DNA from: Dehalococcoidales bacterium
GTDB lineage: Bacteria > Chloroflexota > Dehalococcoidia > Dehalococcoidales > CSSed11-197
NCBI GenBank assembly: GCA_028717385.1
Contig: JAQUNW010000010.1
Coordinates: forward strand, 1-41,274
Direction of reading: 5' to 3'
DNA: 41,274 nt
In this document: positions 8,430 to 16,035 of the stretch, in pieces
How the letters are laid out: each line of letters opens with the position of its first letter
How positions within the stretch are numbered: position 1 is the first letter of the stretch
The notes under the pieces: generated by a model
Database searches by the model: none
What the model was told of the DNA's origin: nothing
The model's input: the letters and a program-made list of their open reading frames with translations, nothing else
Position numbers and translations under genes: made by a program

Positions 8430-9322
8430 CACAATCAGGGTACATCAATACCAAATTGGCAAAGCGTTTATTGCTGCTGCTTCTGTGCTTGCTGGTATTG
8501 ATTCTGTCTGCTGGTTGCCGTCGGAGCGAACATCTGGAAATCAGTTTTCTGGATGTAGGACAGGGAGATGCAGTGCTTATTTCGCAAGGTAATACACAGA
8601 TTCTGATAGACGGTGGGCCGAGCCCCGGAGTATTACTGCGCCAGCTTGCTGGCAAAATGTCTTTTTTTGACAGGAATATTGAATTGGTTGTGCTTACGCA
8701 CCCGCATGCTGATCACATCAATGGTCTACTTGGAGTCCTGCGTCGTTATGATGTATCACAGGTGATTTTTCCGGCAACAGGTGATGTACTGGAAGGTTAC
8801 GATGGTTTGGCTTATGAGGAATGGCTAAAGCTGATTCAAGAAAAGAAGATTCCTTCGACCATTGCCTGTGAAGGAATGAGTTTTTGTTTGGGTGAGGCAA
8901 ATTTTATGATTCTTAATCCTCAGAAAAACTTGCACACAGGAACAATTTCTGATGTAGACAACAATAGCATTGTTCTTGAACTAAGCGCAGGGGATTATAA
9001 TTTCCTACTGACGGGTGATCTGATGTGGCAGGGAGAACTTGAACTTGTATTAGAGCGTAAAATCAGGCCTGTTAATATCCTTAAAGTTGCCCATCATGGC
9101 TCAAACACTTCTTCAAGCTTAGAGTTTCTTTCGGTTGCCAAGCCAGATATGGGAATAATTTGTGTTGGAGAAAATGATTTTGGCCATCCGGATAACACAA
9201 TTATAGAACGAATTTCTTTCCATACCAGAGGTGGAGCTGTAATAAGAACGGATAAATGCGAAGGCATTACTTTCATAACCGATGGGCGGTCACTATGGGC
9301 TGAAGCAGACCTTTGCCGCTGA
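8426..9322 (+). CDS. ComEC-type metallo-beta-lactamase domain as a separate lipoprotein
   Basis: The predicted product has 298 residues from the GTG at 8426, which overlaps the comEC stop (GTGA). An in-frame ATG at 8375 would add 17 residues. The start at 8426 gives a clean lipoprotein signal: KLAKR, a leucine-rich core and lipobox LSAGC with Cys31. The rest is the MBL domain found at the C-terminus of ComEC, with ISFLDVGQGDAVLI, the zinc motif HPHADH, LTGD and VAHHGS. In ComEC this domain is proposed to degrade or process one strand of incoming DNA. As a lipoprotein it would sit on the outer face of the membrane beside the channel. The gene ends convergent with the nitroreductase, 21 nt apart. 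Confidence 0.88.
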   Translation: MTQSGYINTKLAKRLLLLLLCLLVLILSAGCRRSEHLEISFLDVGQGDAVLISQGNTQILIDGGPSPGVLLRQLAGKMSFFDRNIELVVLTHPHADHINGLLGVLRRYDVSQVIFPATGDVLEGYDGLAYEEWLKLIQEKKIPSTIACEGMSFCLGEANFMILNPQKNLHTGTISDVDNNSIVLELSAGDYNFLLTGDLMWQGELELVLERKIRPVNILKVAHHGSNTSSSLEFLSVAKPDMGIICVGENDFGHPDNTIIERISFHTRGGAVIRTDKCEGITFITDGRSLWAEADLCR

Positions 9323-9343
9323 GCAGCAGGAATTATTAAGTAG

Positions 9344-9895
9344 TCATTCTCTGCTCCAACTGTTCCACAAACATATTTCATCCAGAGGCTTTCTCTGCTG
9401 TGGACTAACTGAGGAGTCTTTGGCAGGGTATCCCAGGGCAAGTAATATTTCAACCTTTTTACTTCCGGTAATACCGAGCACGTTCTTGGCTTTTACTTCA
9501 TCAAACCACCCAATCCAGCAAGTGCCAAGACCGAGCTCAGCTGCCTTCAGAACGAAATGTTCCCCGGCGATACCGATATCTATCAGATGAAAGTCAGTTT
9601 TTCTGATAGCGCCACCGGCTCTGGGGAGCCATTGAGGATCAGATATTATCGCAACCAGAACCGGTGCTTTAGCGGCAAACATCGTCCCGCGGTAAATTCC
9701 GCTGAATGCTTCTTTGGCAAACTTTTCCTTTACAGCTTCATCATCGATAATTATGAATTTCCACGGTTGCGCATTGCAGGCAGATGGTGCGAGTCTGACA
9801 GCTTCGAGGCATTGTTTTATTATTTCCCGCTCAACCGGCTGCGGTGAGTACTTGCGAACACTTCTTCTGGTTGTTAATATTTCAGAAAATTCCAT
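9344..9895 (-). CDS. nitroreductase-family FMN protein
   Basis: This 183-residue protein belongs to the NfsA/BluB-like nitroreductase superfamily. FMN-contacting features include the N-terminal TTRRSVRKYSPQPV, SACNAQPWKFIII, and the C-terminal GLGTCWIGWFD and LALGYPA motifs. The natural substrate cannot be deduced. It is the last gene of the minus-strand group mocA to dtd and begins 2 nt after dtd ends. The length is typical for a short single-domain member. Confidence 0.92.
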   Translation of the reverse strand: MEFSEILTTRRSVRKYSPQPVEREIIKQCLEAVRLAPSACNAQPWKFIIIDDEAVKEKFAKEAFSGIYRGTMFAAKAPVLVAIISDPQWLPRAGGAIRKTDFHLIDIGIAGEHFVLKAAELGLGTCWIGWFDEVKAKNVLGITGSKKVEILLALGYPAKDSSVSPQQRKPLDEICLWNSWSRE

Positions 9896-9897
9896 TT

Positions 9898-10344
9898 CTA
9901 TCTATCCTTACTGTCCAGCATTATTGTAACCGGGCCTTCGTTGACAAGGTGTACCTGCATCATAGCCTGAAAGCGCCCGGTTTCAGTTTTAAGGCCACTT
10001 ACGCGGCATTTATCTACAAAGACATTGAATAATGTTTCAGCCTGTTCGGGAGGTGCTGCCTGGGTAAAGCACGGCCGGCGGCCTTTTCTGGTGTCAGCCA
10101 TCAGTGTAAATTGGCTGACAAGCAGCAGTTCACCCTGGATATCCGTAACAGAGAAGTTGAACTTGCCGCTGGCATCCGCAAAAATGCGCAGGTTTAGTAA
10201 CTTGTTGGCCAGATAGTCAGCATCTTCTTCAGTGTCCCCCTCAGCAACGCCGACCAATATACATAAACCGTTAACGATGCTGCCCGTAGCTTCGTCTTCT
10301 ACAACAACCCTGGCTGAGCTTACCCTCTGTATAAGAGCCTTCAA
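9898..10344 (-). CDS. dtd: D-aminoacyl-tRNA deacylase
   Basis: This 148-residue enzyme hydrolyses D-aminoacyl-tRNA (and Gly-tRNA-Ala) as a proofreading step. Diagnostic motifs are present: MKALIQRVSSARV at the N-terminus, LLVSQFTLMADTRKGRRP in the middle, and the cross-subunit Gly-Pro motif NEGPVTI near the C-terminus. The length is normal. Its ATG overlaps the stop of the upstream TIGR04076-like gene by 4 nt (10341-10344), which implies coupled translation. Confidence 0.96.
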   Translation of the reverse strand: MKALIQRVSSARVVVEDEATGSIVNGLCILVGVAEGDTEEDADYLANKLLNLRIFADASGKFNFSVTDIQGELLLVSQFTLMADTRKGRRPCFTQAAPPEQAETLFNVFVDKCRVSGLKTETGRFQAMMQVHLVNEGPVTIMLDSKDR

Positions 10345-10592
10345 TCTACCTTCTCCAGTTTAAAAACCACCGGATTAGCTGGATCGGGGCAGGCTACTAC
10401 TGCCGTCCCTGGCTCTTTCTCCCAGGGGAAATTGCCTCCAAAGGCCAAAGCCTGGGCGAAAGGGAAAAGGGTATAGTGTGCCCATGCACACATTCCTGCC
10501 GGCGTTGCCTGTCCGATAATAAATACATTCCCTTCTTTATGTCCGGCTTCGCAACAGCCTTTTTGAGAGATTATTGTGGCTCTGATATCCAC
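10341..10592 (-). CDS. TIGR04076-family small protein
   Basis: This 83-residue protein resembles the TIGR04076 family of anaerobes and archaea. It has an early cysteine pair (QKGCCEAGH), a second conserved cysteine region (PAGMCAWAHYTLFP) and a final VVACPDPANPVVFKL. Function is unknown. The conserved cysteines hint at metal binding or redox chemistry, which is an inference. It overlaps dtd by 4 nt and lies 39 nt downstream of the molybdopterin-binding gene. Confidence 0.78.
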   Translation of the reverse strand: MDIRATIISQKGCCEAGHKEGNVFIIGQATPAGMCAWAHYTLFPFAQALAFGGNFPWEKEPGTAVVACPDPANPVVFKLEKVD

Positions 10593-10631
10593 TCTTCCCG
10601 CACCTCCGTTCTAAAACTACAAGTGAATCAA

Positions 10632-11654
10632 TTAATGGCCAAACGGACATACCGGATATTGGCATTTGGCACAATTCAGGCACAGCCCTCCATATCCGTG
10701 ATCGATTATCTCTTCCCGGGTGATTATTTCTCCCGCGATAAGTCTTGGTAAAACTACATCAATGCCATTGATATTGAACAGCCCTCCAGCAGGGGCTCCC
10801 AGTATTGGAGTTCCGCCCAATACAGCCAATAAGCCCATAGCACCCGGCATGATTGGCATACCATATTTTATAATAGTGGCACCGGAGCGTTTTATGCCTT
10901 CCATGGTTACATCGTCTGGGTCTACGGAAAGTCCGCCGCAGGTAGCAATCAGCTCAGCTCCGTGGTTTTTCATATCTATTATTGCATTGGCGATTTCCTC
11001 TTCAATATCCGGAACTATCTTGGAGCAGCAGATATCTGCACCTAAAGGCAAGAGTTTTGCGTGCATAATGTCAATGAATTTGTCCTGAATAAGTCCATTA
11101 TATACCTCGTTGCCAGTAACTACTATACCTACTTTTTTAATAACATAAGGTTTGACGTAGGCTACTTTACCACTGGAATTGGCAAGCTCTTCTATCTGCT
11201 GGATTTTTTCTTCTTCGATATAGAGAGGAATGGCTTTTGCCCCGGCTATAACTTGCCCGCTGCTGACTGGAGTGTTATCGTGCAGGGTAGCCACAGTGAT
11301 ATTCTCAATGCTGTTGATTTTGGCAAGTAGTCCGCGGTTTACTTTTAGCAAACCCTTTATAGAAGCTTTTATGTTAAGCCTTCCTTCTTTAACCTGGGCA
11401 GGCATGGTGTTTTCGCCCGCAATCGCTGCCGCCAATCTTGTTGCGGCTTCCTCTTCATGCAAAGTTTTTTCATGCCCACCATCGTCAACATAGATATGCT
11501 CTTTTCCCATGCTGAGAAGTTCTGGAATATCGGCTTCGGTTATGATGTGTCCGCGTTTGAACCGAGCCCCTTTGTATTCTCCAGGGATTATTTTAGTCAT
11601 GTCGTGGGCAATAATCAGTCCTATCGCATCCCGTGTCCTGACCTTTTTAAGCAC
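10632..11654 (-). CDS. molybdopterin-binding (MoeA/MogA-like) protein with C-terminal cysteine cluster
   Basis: This 340-residue protein contains a MoCF_biosynth (molybdopterin-binding) domain in its C-terminal half: VGIVVTGNEVYNG, the substrate-loop region ATCGGLSVDPDDVT and the GAPAG motif. It belongs to the group of molybdopterin-binding proteins seen in anaerobes rather than to full MoeA. The last 16 residues form a cysteine-rich tail (Cys325, 328, 331 and 336) that could bind iron-sulfur or zinc. The GTG start at 11654 follows a strong AAGGAGG. Its start overlaps the end of the mocA-like gene by 8 nt, consistent with a joint role in molybdenum or related cofactor maturation. Confidence 0.8.
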   Translation of the reverse strand: MLKKVRTRDAIGLIIAHDMTKIIPGEYKGARFKRGHIITEADIPELLSMGKEHIYVDDGGHEKTLHEEEAATRLAAAIAGENTMPAQVKEGRLNIKASIKGLLKVNRGLLAKINSIENITVATLHDNTPVSSGQVIAGAKAIPLYIEEEKIQQIEELANSSGKVAYVKPYVIKKVGIVVTGNEVYNGLIQDKFIDIMHAKLLPLGADICCSKIVPDIEEEIANAIIDMKNHGAELIATCGGLSVDPDDVTMEGIKRSGATIIKYGMPIMPGAMGLLAVLGGTPILGAPAGGLFNINGIDVVLPRLIAGEIITREEIIDHGYGGLCLNCAKCQYPVCPFGH

Positions 11655-12279
11655 TCTGACAGCCTCCTTGTGTGAACTGTGATTTTATTTTCTCATAGTC
11701 TGTTAAAGTATTAATGTTGGTTATTACACCCGGGTCATCAACTTCTACCTGAAGAATGTCATCCGGGTGGCGCAAAAGCAATTCTCTGCCACCAACATCA
11801 CCCTCAAGGGATAACAACTCGGGCAGGTGTGTCTGCCGGAATACAATCGGATTGCCTTTTTGGCCACGGTGTACTGGTACGGTTATCCCTTTTTGCGAAA
11901 CTTCGGCTTTTTTTAAAAGCAAGTTGTATGTTTCAGTTTTGGCAAGTGGTTGATCTGCCAGTGCAATCATAAAAAACTGACAATCCGGATTCAGTTGCTC
12001 AATCCCTTTGCGTAGAGAAGTTGACATACCAAGTTTATAATCCGGATTATATGCAATTACCGCTTTTGTCTGTTCGGCAATTTTTATGGTAGCTTTAGCC
12101 ATCGCCCCAACGACTACAATTACCTGATTGGCATCGGATGCCAAAATATTATCCAGCGTTATGCCCATTATGGTACTTTTGCCTAATGGAAGCAGCTGTT
12201 TCGGGGTTCCCATACGCTTTGCCATTCCAGCAGCGAGCAGTATAATGGCAGTAGAGTTTGAATTTTGTGTTTTCGACAT
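11647..12279 (-). CDS. mocA: MocA/MobA-like molybdenum cofactor nucleotidyltransferase
   Basis: This 210-residue protein is an NTP transferase. The N-terminal signature LLAAGMAKRMGTPKQLLPLG is that of MocA (CTP:molybdopterin cytidylyltransferase) and relatives such as MobA and GntP-type proteins. The ALADQPL motif carries the metal-binding aspartate, and GQKGNPIVF follows. It would attach CMP (or GMP) to the molybdenum cofactor. The MocA-versus-MobA choice rests on overall resemblance. It heads the minus-strand operon and is transcribed divergently from phoB. Confidence 0.85.
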   Translation of the reverse strand: MSKTQNSNSTAIILLAAGMAKRMGTPKQLLPLGKSTIMGITLDNILASDANQVIVVVGAMAKATIKIAEQTKAVIAYNPDYKLGMSTSLRKGIEQLNPDCQFFMIALADQPLAKTETYNLLLKKAEVSQKGITVPVHRGQKGNPIVFRQTHLPELLSLEGDVGGRELLLRHPDDILQVEVDDPGVITNINTLTDYEKIKSQFTQGGCQSA

Positions 12280-12293
12280 GGTTCTACTGGTTT

Positions 12294-12323
12294 AGTATGG
12301 CATTTAGCTTGTTTTTACGTCAA
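12294..12323 (-). promoter_or_regulatory. mocA operon promoter
   Basis: On the minus strand, TTGACG (12318-12323) and CATACT (12294-12299) are separated by 18 bp. The mocA ATG is about 14 nt past the -10 box. The -35 lies 11 bp from the divergent phoB -35, so the two polymerases would compete for one 70-bp region. Confidence 0.55.
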
Positions 12324-12334
12324 ACATTTTATTC

Positions 12335-12363
12335 TTGCGAGATCGCTTTTTTAAACCTATACT
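12335..12363 (+). promoter_or_regulatory. phoB promoter, leaderless layout
   Basis: TTGCGA (12335-12340), a 17-bp spacer and TATACT (12358-12363). The phoB ATG (12370) begins 6 nt after the -10 box, which is where the transcript itself would start. No Pho-box repeat is visible here, so phoBR does not look strongly self-activated. Confidence 0.6.
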
Positions 12364-12369
12364 TAAAAT

Positions 12370-13089
12370 ATGCCAGGAGAAACAATACTTCTTGTAGAAG
12401 ACGATCCTTCGTTAGCTGAAGTCATCAGGTATAACCTGGTAAAAAACGGTTATCAGGTGACAGCTGTGGCTGATGGGTTTTCCGCCCTGGAAGAAGCACG
12501 TTCTGTTAAGCCTGATATTGTGCTGTTGGATGTGATGCTTCCGGGTTTGGATGGCTTCGAGGTTTGCCGTCGTTTGTCTAAGGACAATAACGCTGGAGTG
12601 ATTATGCTTACTGCGCGAAGTGAGGAAATGGATAAAGTGTTGGGGCTTGAATTAGGGGCGGACGATTACATAACCAAACCATTCAGCATGCGAGAGCTAT
12701 TATCCCGCATTAAGGCGGTATTGAGAAGGCGCCAGCCGATGGTTGATTTAGATAAAAATGCCGAAATGCCGGAAGCAAGAATTATAAAAAGAGACGGCAT
12801 TGAAATTGATACCTCTCGCCATACAGTGACCGCGGATGGCAATCTGGTGGAGCTGGGGCCGAAAGAATTTGAGCTATTGGTTATGCTTGCCAGTAATCTT
12901 GGCCGGGTATTTGACCGCCAGTATCTCCTTGAACGGATTTGGGGATATGAGTATGCCGGCAGCACGCGAACTGTTGACGTACATGTTCGCTGGCTGAGGG
13001 AGAAGATCGAAAAAGACCCGGCGAATCCAAAAAGGATTATAACAGTACGCGGTTTTGGTTATAAGTATGAGGCGGATGAGGTTGTTTAG
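12370..13089 (+). CDS. phoB: phosphate-type response regulator PhoB/PhoP (OmpR family)
   Basis: This 239-residue protein carries an N-terminal receiver domain with the acidic pair EDD, the phospho-acceptor aspartate in DIVLLDVMLPGLDG, and the lysine of DDYITKPFS. A winged-helix DNA-binding domain (about 140-235) follows, with the ELGPKEFELLVMLA and TVDVHVRWLREKIE motifs. It is the likely activator of the Pho box at 14473-14511. phoR overlaps its 3' end. The identity as the phosphate regulator comes from its neighbours (pst-phoU) as well as the sequence. Confidence 0.93.
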   Translation: MPGETILLVEDDPSLAEVIRYNLVKNGYQVTAVADGFSALEEARSVKPDIVLLDVMLPGLDGFEVCRRLSKDNNAGVIMLTARSEEMDKVLGLELGADDYITKPFSMRELLSRIKAVLRRRQPMVDLDKNAEMPEARIIKRDGIEIDTSRHTVTADGNLVELGPKEFELLVMLASNLGRVFDRQYLLERIWGYEYAGSTRTVDVHVRWLREKIEKDPANPKRIITVRGFGYKYEADEVV

Positions 13090-14452
13090 TTCTATTCGGA
13101 AAAGTTTGCTTACGATTGTTGTTTTACTAGTGCTTTTTAATGCCCTTCTTTACATTCTTTATATTTTACTGGCGATTGAACCGGGAGCGTTCACCGGGAC
13201 CGTCTTCTTGCACTTATCTCTGATTGCAGTAGGCAGCCTCGCTGTTTCAAGCCTGTCGATTGTGTTTTTTACACGTTCTATGACCACTTCGCTAAAAAGT
13301 ATTGCCGGTTTTATTCAGGATTTGGTACCAGGCCAACCATTTAATAAACTCGTTAGTACCCGGGAAGACGAGATTGGCGAGCTTGCCCATGAAACAAATC
13401 AACTAGCGGAGCGAACTAATGAAAAATTTCACCAGCTTTCCAGCGAAAGGAACCGTCTGGATCTGGTGCTCTCGCGAATAGAGGACGGAATATTTTTGCT
13501 TGATGGTGAAGGGATTATCCGGAATATCAACCCATCTGCAGAAACCATCTTCGGGATAAATAAAACTACAAGTGTTGGTATGAGTTTCATTGAAGCTGTT
13601 CGGGATTATGAGTTGGATAAACCGGTGCGCAAATGTCTGAGAACAAAAAAGCCGCAACAGGAATATCTTGATTTGCGACACCGGGGATTATATCTGGGTA
13701 TGATAGCAACTCCTTTGGCTACTGAGCCCGGTTGCCTGGTTTTGATCCAGGATCTAAGCCGCTTAAATAAGCTGGAAATGATCCGGAAAGACTTTATTGC
13801 CAATGTTTCCCACGAGCTTCGCACGCCGGTTTCTTCAATCAAGTTGTTATCTGAAACACTTGAAGAGGGGGCTTTGGAAGACCCGGGAGTATCAAAAAAA
13901 TTCTTAGGCCAGATGATTCAAGAAGTGGACAAGCTTGAAGGTATTGTAGAGGGGATGACTACGCTGGCCAAAATAGAAAGTGGAGAAGTCCGCCTGAAAA
14001 AGAAGCCAGTAGATATTGTAAGGCTCGTTGAGCAAGTTACCAAGCGTTTACAGGGAATGGCTGCCGAAAAAGAGCAAGCATTAACAGTTGTCATACCGGC
14101 TGAAGAAGTATTGGTTATGGCCGATGCACTTCAGCTGGAGCAGGTGATTTTTAACATCACTCATAATGCAATTAAATTTACTCCACCAGGTGGCACAGTG
14201 ACTATTCGTGTTACATTTGATGAACAGCAGGTTGTGGTAAGCACCAGCGATACCGGCTTCGGGATTGATCCCGCAGACCTTGCGCGGATATTTGAGCGTT
14301 TTTTTAAGTCAGATAAATCACACAGCAGCCAGGGCAGTGGGCTCGGCCTGGCGATATCACGCCACATCATAGAAGCTCACAGCGGCCGAATCTGGGCGGA
14401 GCCAGCTCCCGGTGGTAAAGGCTCTCGCATATCATTTTCCCTACCTGTATAA
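13076..14452 (+). CDS. phoR: PhoR-type sensor histidine kinase
   Basis: The protein has about 458 residues. Two membrane helices (about 10-32 and 42-66) flank a very short external loop, followed by a HAMP-like linker, a PAS domain (about 125-225, beginning RIEDGIFLLDGEG), a HisKA domain with the phospho-acceptor motif VSHELRTPVSSIK, and an HATPase domain with N (ITHNAIKFTPPGG), G1 (DTGFGID) and G2 (GSGLGLAI) boxes. The minimal sensor loop matches PhoR, which senses through PstSCAB-PhoU rather than an external ligand. ATG 13076 or 13067 are both possible starts, inside the end of phoB. Confidence 0.92.
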   Translation: MRLFSSIRKSLLTIVVLLVLFNALLYILYILLAIEPGAFTGTVFLHLSLIAVGSLAVSSLSIVFFTRSMTTSLKSIAGFIQDLVPGQPFNKLVSTREDEIGELAHETNQLAERTNEKFHQLSSERNRLDLVLSRIEDGIFLLDGEGIIRNINPSAETIFGINKTTSVGMSFIEAVRDYELDKPVRKCLRTKKPQQEYLDLRHRGLYLGMIATPLATEPGCLVLIQDLSRLNKLEMIRKDFIANVSHELRTPVSSIKLLSETLEEGALEDPGVSKKFLGQMIQEVDKLEGIVEGMTTLAKIESGEVRLKKKPVDIVRLVEQVTKRLQGMAAEKEQALTVVIPAEEVLVMADALQLEQVIFNITHNAIKFTPPGGTVTIRVTFDEQQVVVSTSDTGFGIDPADLARIFERFFKSDKSHSSQGSGLGLAISRHIIEAHSGRIWAEPAPGGKGSRISFSLPV

Positions 14453-14472
14453 TCCATAATCCGGAAAAAAAT

Positions 14473-14511
14473 TTAACCTCATTTTAACCTTTCTTTAAAC
14501 CCTTTTTAACA
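14473..14511 (+). promoter_or_regulatory. Pho box: four direct repeats at exact 11-bp spacing
   Basis: TTAACC (14473), TTAACC (14484), TTAAAC (14495) and TTAACA (14506) recur every 11 bp. This is the layout recognised by PhoB/PhoP-type regulators, two dimers on one helix face. A -10-like TATCAT sits at 14521-14526, so the array covers the -35 region, as expected for a PhoB-activated promoter. It lies 20 bp after phoR and 103 bp before mgsA. Confidence 0.85.
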
Positions 14512-14520
14512 TATCGCTGT

Positions 14521-14526
14521 TATCAT
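14521..14526 (+). promoter_or_regulatory. -10 element of the Pho-controlled mgsA-pst promoter
   Basis: TATCAT lies 10 nt after the last Pho-box repeat. No good -35 hexamer exists at the proper distance because that position is occupied by the repeats, which fits an activator-dependent promoter. The 5' leader would be about 43 nt. Confidence 0.55.
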
Positions 14527-14575
14527 TAGATTAATGAAATATGAAAGCAATAAAGGATTTTAAGGAGGTTTTCAA

Positions 14576-14962
14576 TTGGACAAGATTACTATAGCTCTTA
14601 TAGCGCACGATACCAAAAAACAAGAGATGGTCGAGTTTGCTAAAAAACATACTGGCATATTGCAAAAGTTTGATCTGGTGGCGACCCGTTCTACCGGGGA
14701 GATGATAATAACAGGAACCGGTCTGGATGTTACACTGCTCTTAAGCGGGCCGCAGGGAGGAGATCAACAAGTTGGAGCGATGGTTGCCAGCGAAAGATGC
14801 AAGGCGGTTATCTTTTTACGAGACCCGTTGACCGCTCAACCTCATGAACCGGATATAACTGCTCTGCTCAGAGTGTGTGATGTACATAATGTGCCACTGG
14901 CAACCAACCGGGTAACTGCTGAGGCGGTAATAAACTATATATCCTTGGGGGGAAAAGCCTGA
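14576..14962 (+). CDS. mgsA: methylglyoxal synthase
   Basis: This 128-residue enzyme converts dihydroxyacetone phosphate to methylglyoxal and inorganic phosphate. Motifs are ALIAHD (His11), KHTGIL, the ATRSTGEMI phosphate-binding segment, SGPQGGDQQVGA with the catalytic aspartate, FLRDPLTAQPHEPDI, and CDVHNVPLATN. The TTG at 14576 is the start, placed 7 nt after a perfect AAGGAGG (14562-14568). It is the first gene after the Pho box and is followed 68 nt later by pstS. MgsA enzymes are known to be inhibited by phosphate, so placing the gene under phosphate-starvation control is biochemically logical. Confidence 0.95.
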   Translation: MDKITIALIAHDTKKQEMVEFAKKHTGILQKFDLVATRSTGEMIITGTGLDVTLLLSGPQGGDQQVGAMVASERCKAVIFLRDPLTAQPHEPDITALLRVCDVHNVPLATNRVTAEAVINYISLGGKA

Positions 14963-15030
14963 ATATCACGCCTGCCTGGTTTAAAGGCGGACTTTATATA
15001 AAATTGTAACAGGAGATAAAACAGTAACAA

Positions 15031-15924
15031 ATGAAGAAAAATAGAATAGTTTTACTGCCACTTCTTATTGGTATAATGGTATTGTCTGTTGCCGGATGTA
15101 ATGGTTCCAGCTCAACTGAGGATGGTTTGTCCGGGTTTATAGATATCACCGGATCCAACACTGTAACCCCAATTTCAACCCTCTACGCAGAGGAATTTAT
15201 GAGCGCCAACCCGCAGGTGAACGTAGCAGTGTCCGGGCCTGGTTCCGGAGCGGGCATCGCAGCGCTAATCAACGGTACAACTGATATCTGCCAGTCATCA
15301 AGGCCTATCAAGCAGTCTGAAATAGATCAGGCTTTATCCAACGGTATAAATGTAACAGAAACCAGGATTGCTACAGATGCTATTGCTGTTATCGTACATC
15401 CGTCAAATCCAGTAAGCGAACTTACTGTAGAGCAACTCTCAGGGATATACACCGGAGCTATCACCAACTGGAAACAGTTAGGCGGTCTGGACGCTTCCAT
15501 TGTTGCGCTTGCTCGCGATACCAACTCCGGCACCCATGTTTACTTCAAAGAGGCAATCGTGCAGATGGATGGCCTTCCCGGAAAGGATACCAGCCTGGAA
15601 TATGGAGGGGCGGTACAACTTTTGCCCTCCACTTCTACAGGGGTGACTCAGGTGAGCCAGAATCAGAACGCCATCTTTTACATCGGGTTGGGTTATATGG
15701 ATGATACGGTAAAAGCACTGGGGATCAAGAAAACTTCCAGCAGTTCGGCTGTCCTTCCAAGTTTGCAGACCGCTCTGGATAACACCTACCCGATATCTCG
15801 GGGCCTTTACTACTACACTGACGGTGAGCCAGGGGGATTGATCAAGGCTTTTGTTGATTATGCCCTGTCAGACAAGGGTCAAGAGTTAGTTGAGTCAGCC
15901 GGATTTGTTCCGGTTGCAAAATAG
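15031..15924 (+). CDS. pstS: phosphate ABC transporter substrate-binding lipoprotein
   Basis: This 297-residue extracellular phosphate-binding protein has a lipoprotein signal ending LSVAGC with Cys23. The phosphate-binding loops are DITGSNTVTPIS, SGPGSGAGIAAL, DICQSSRPI and the DTNSGTHVYFKE loop. It delivers phosphate to PstC-PstA. SD AGGAG lies about 13 nt upstream. It is followed by a 111-nt gap holding a strong hairpin, and then pstC. The length is close to that of other PstS proteins in anaerobes. Confidence 0.95.
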   Translation: MKKNRIVLLPLLIGIMVLSVAGCNGSSSTEDGLSGFIDITGSNTVTPISTLYAEEFMSANPQVNVAVSGPGSGAGIAALINGTTDICQSSRPIKQSEIDQALSNGINVTETRIATDAIAVIVHPSNPVSELTVEQLSGIYTGAITNWKQLGGLDASIVALARDTNSGTHVYFKEAIVQMDGLPGKDTSLEYGGAVQLLPSTSTGVTQVSQNQNAIFYIGLGYMDDTVKALGIKKTSSSSAVLPSLQTALDNTYPISRGLYYYTDGEPGGLIKAFVDYALSDKGQELVESAGFVPVAK

Positions 15925-15935
15925 GGAACAATCTG

Positions 15936-15970
15936 CATCGAGCGGGGCGCAAAGAGAGCCCTACTCGATG
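15936..15970 (+). promoter_or_regulatory. pstS-pstC intercistronic hairpin
   Basis: CATCGAG (15936-15942) pairs with CTCGATG (15964-15970), and inside it GGGC (15945-15948) pairs with GCCC (15958-15961), with one mismatch and a 9-nt loop. No T-run follows, so it is less likely a terminator than an mRNA-stabilising or attenuating hairpin. Such an element would keep pstS expression above that of pstCAB. Confidence 0.6.
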
Positions 15971-16035
15971 TTGGCAAACGCAAAGCTTGAATGTATTATA
16001 TAGCCAGTAACATAAATAAGGATAGTTTTTAACAT

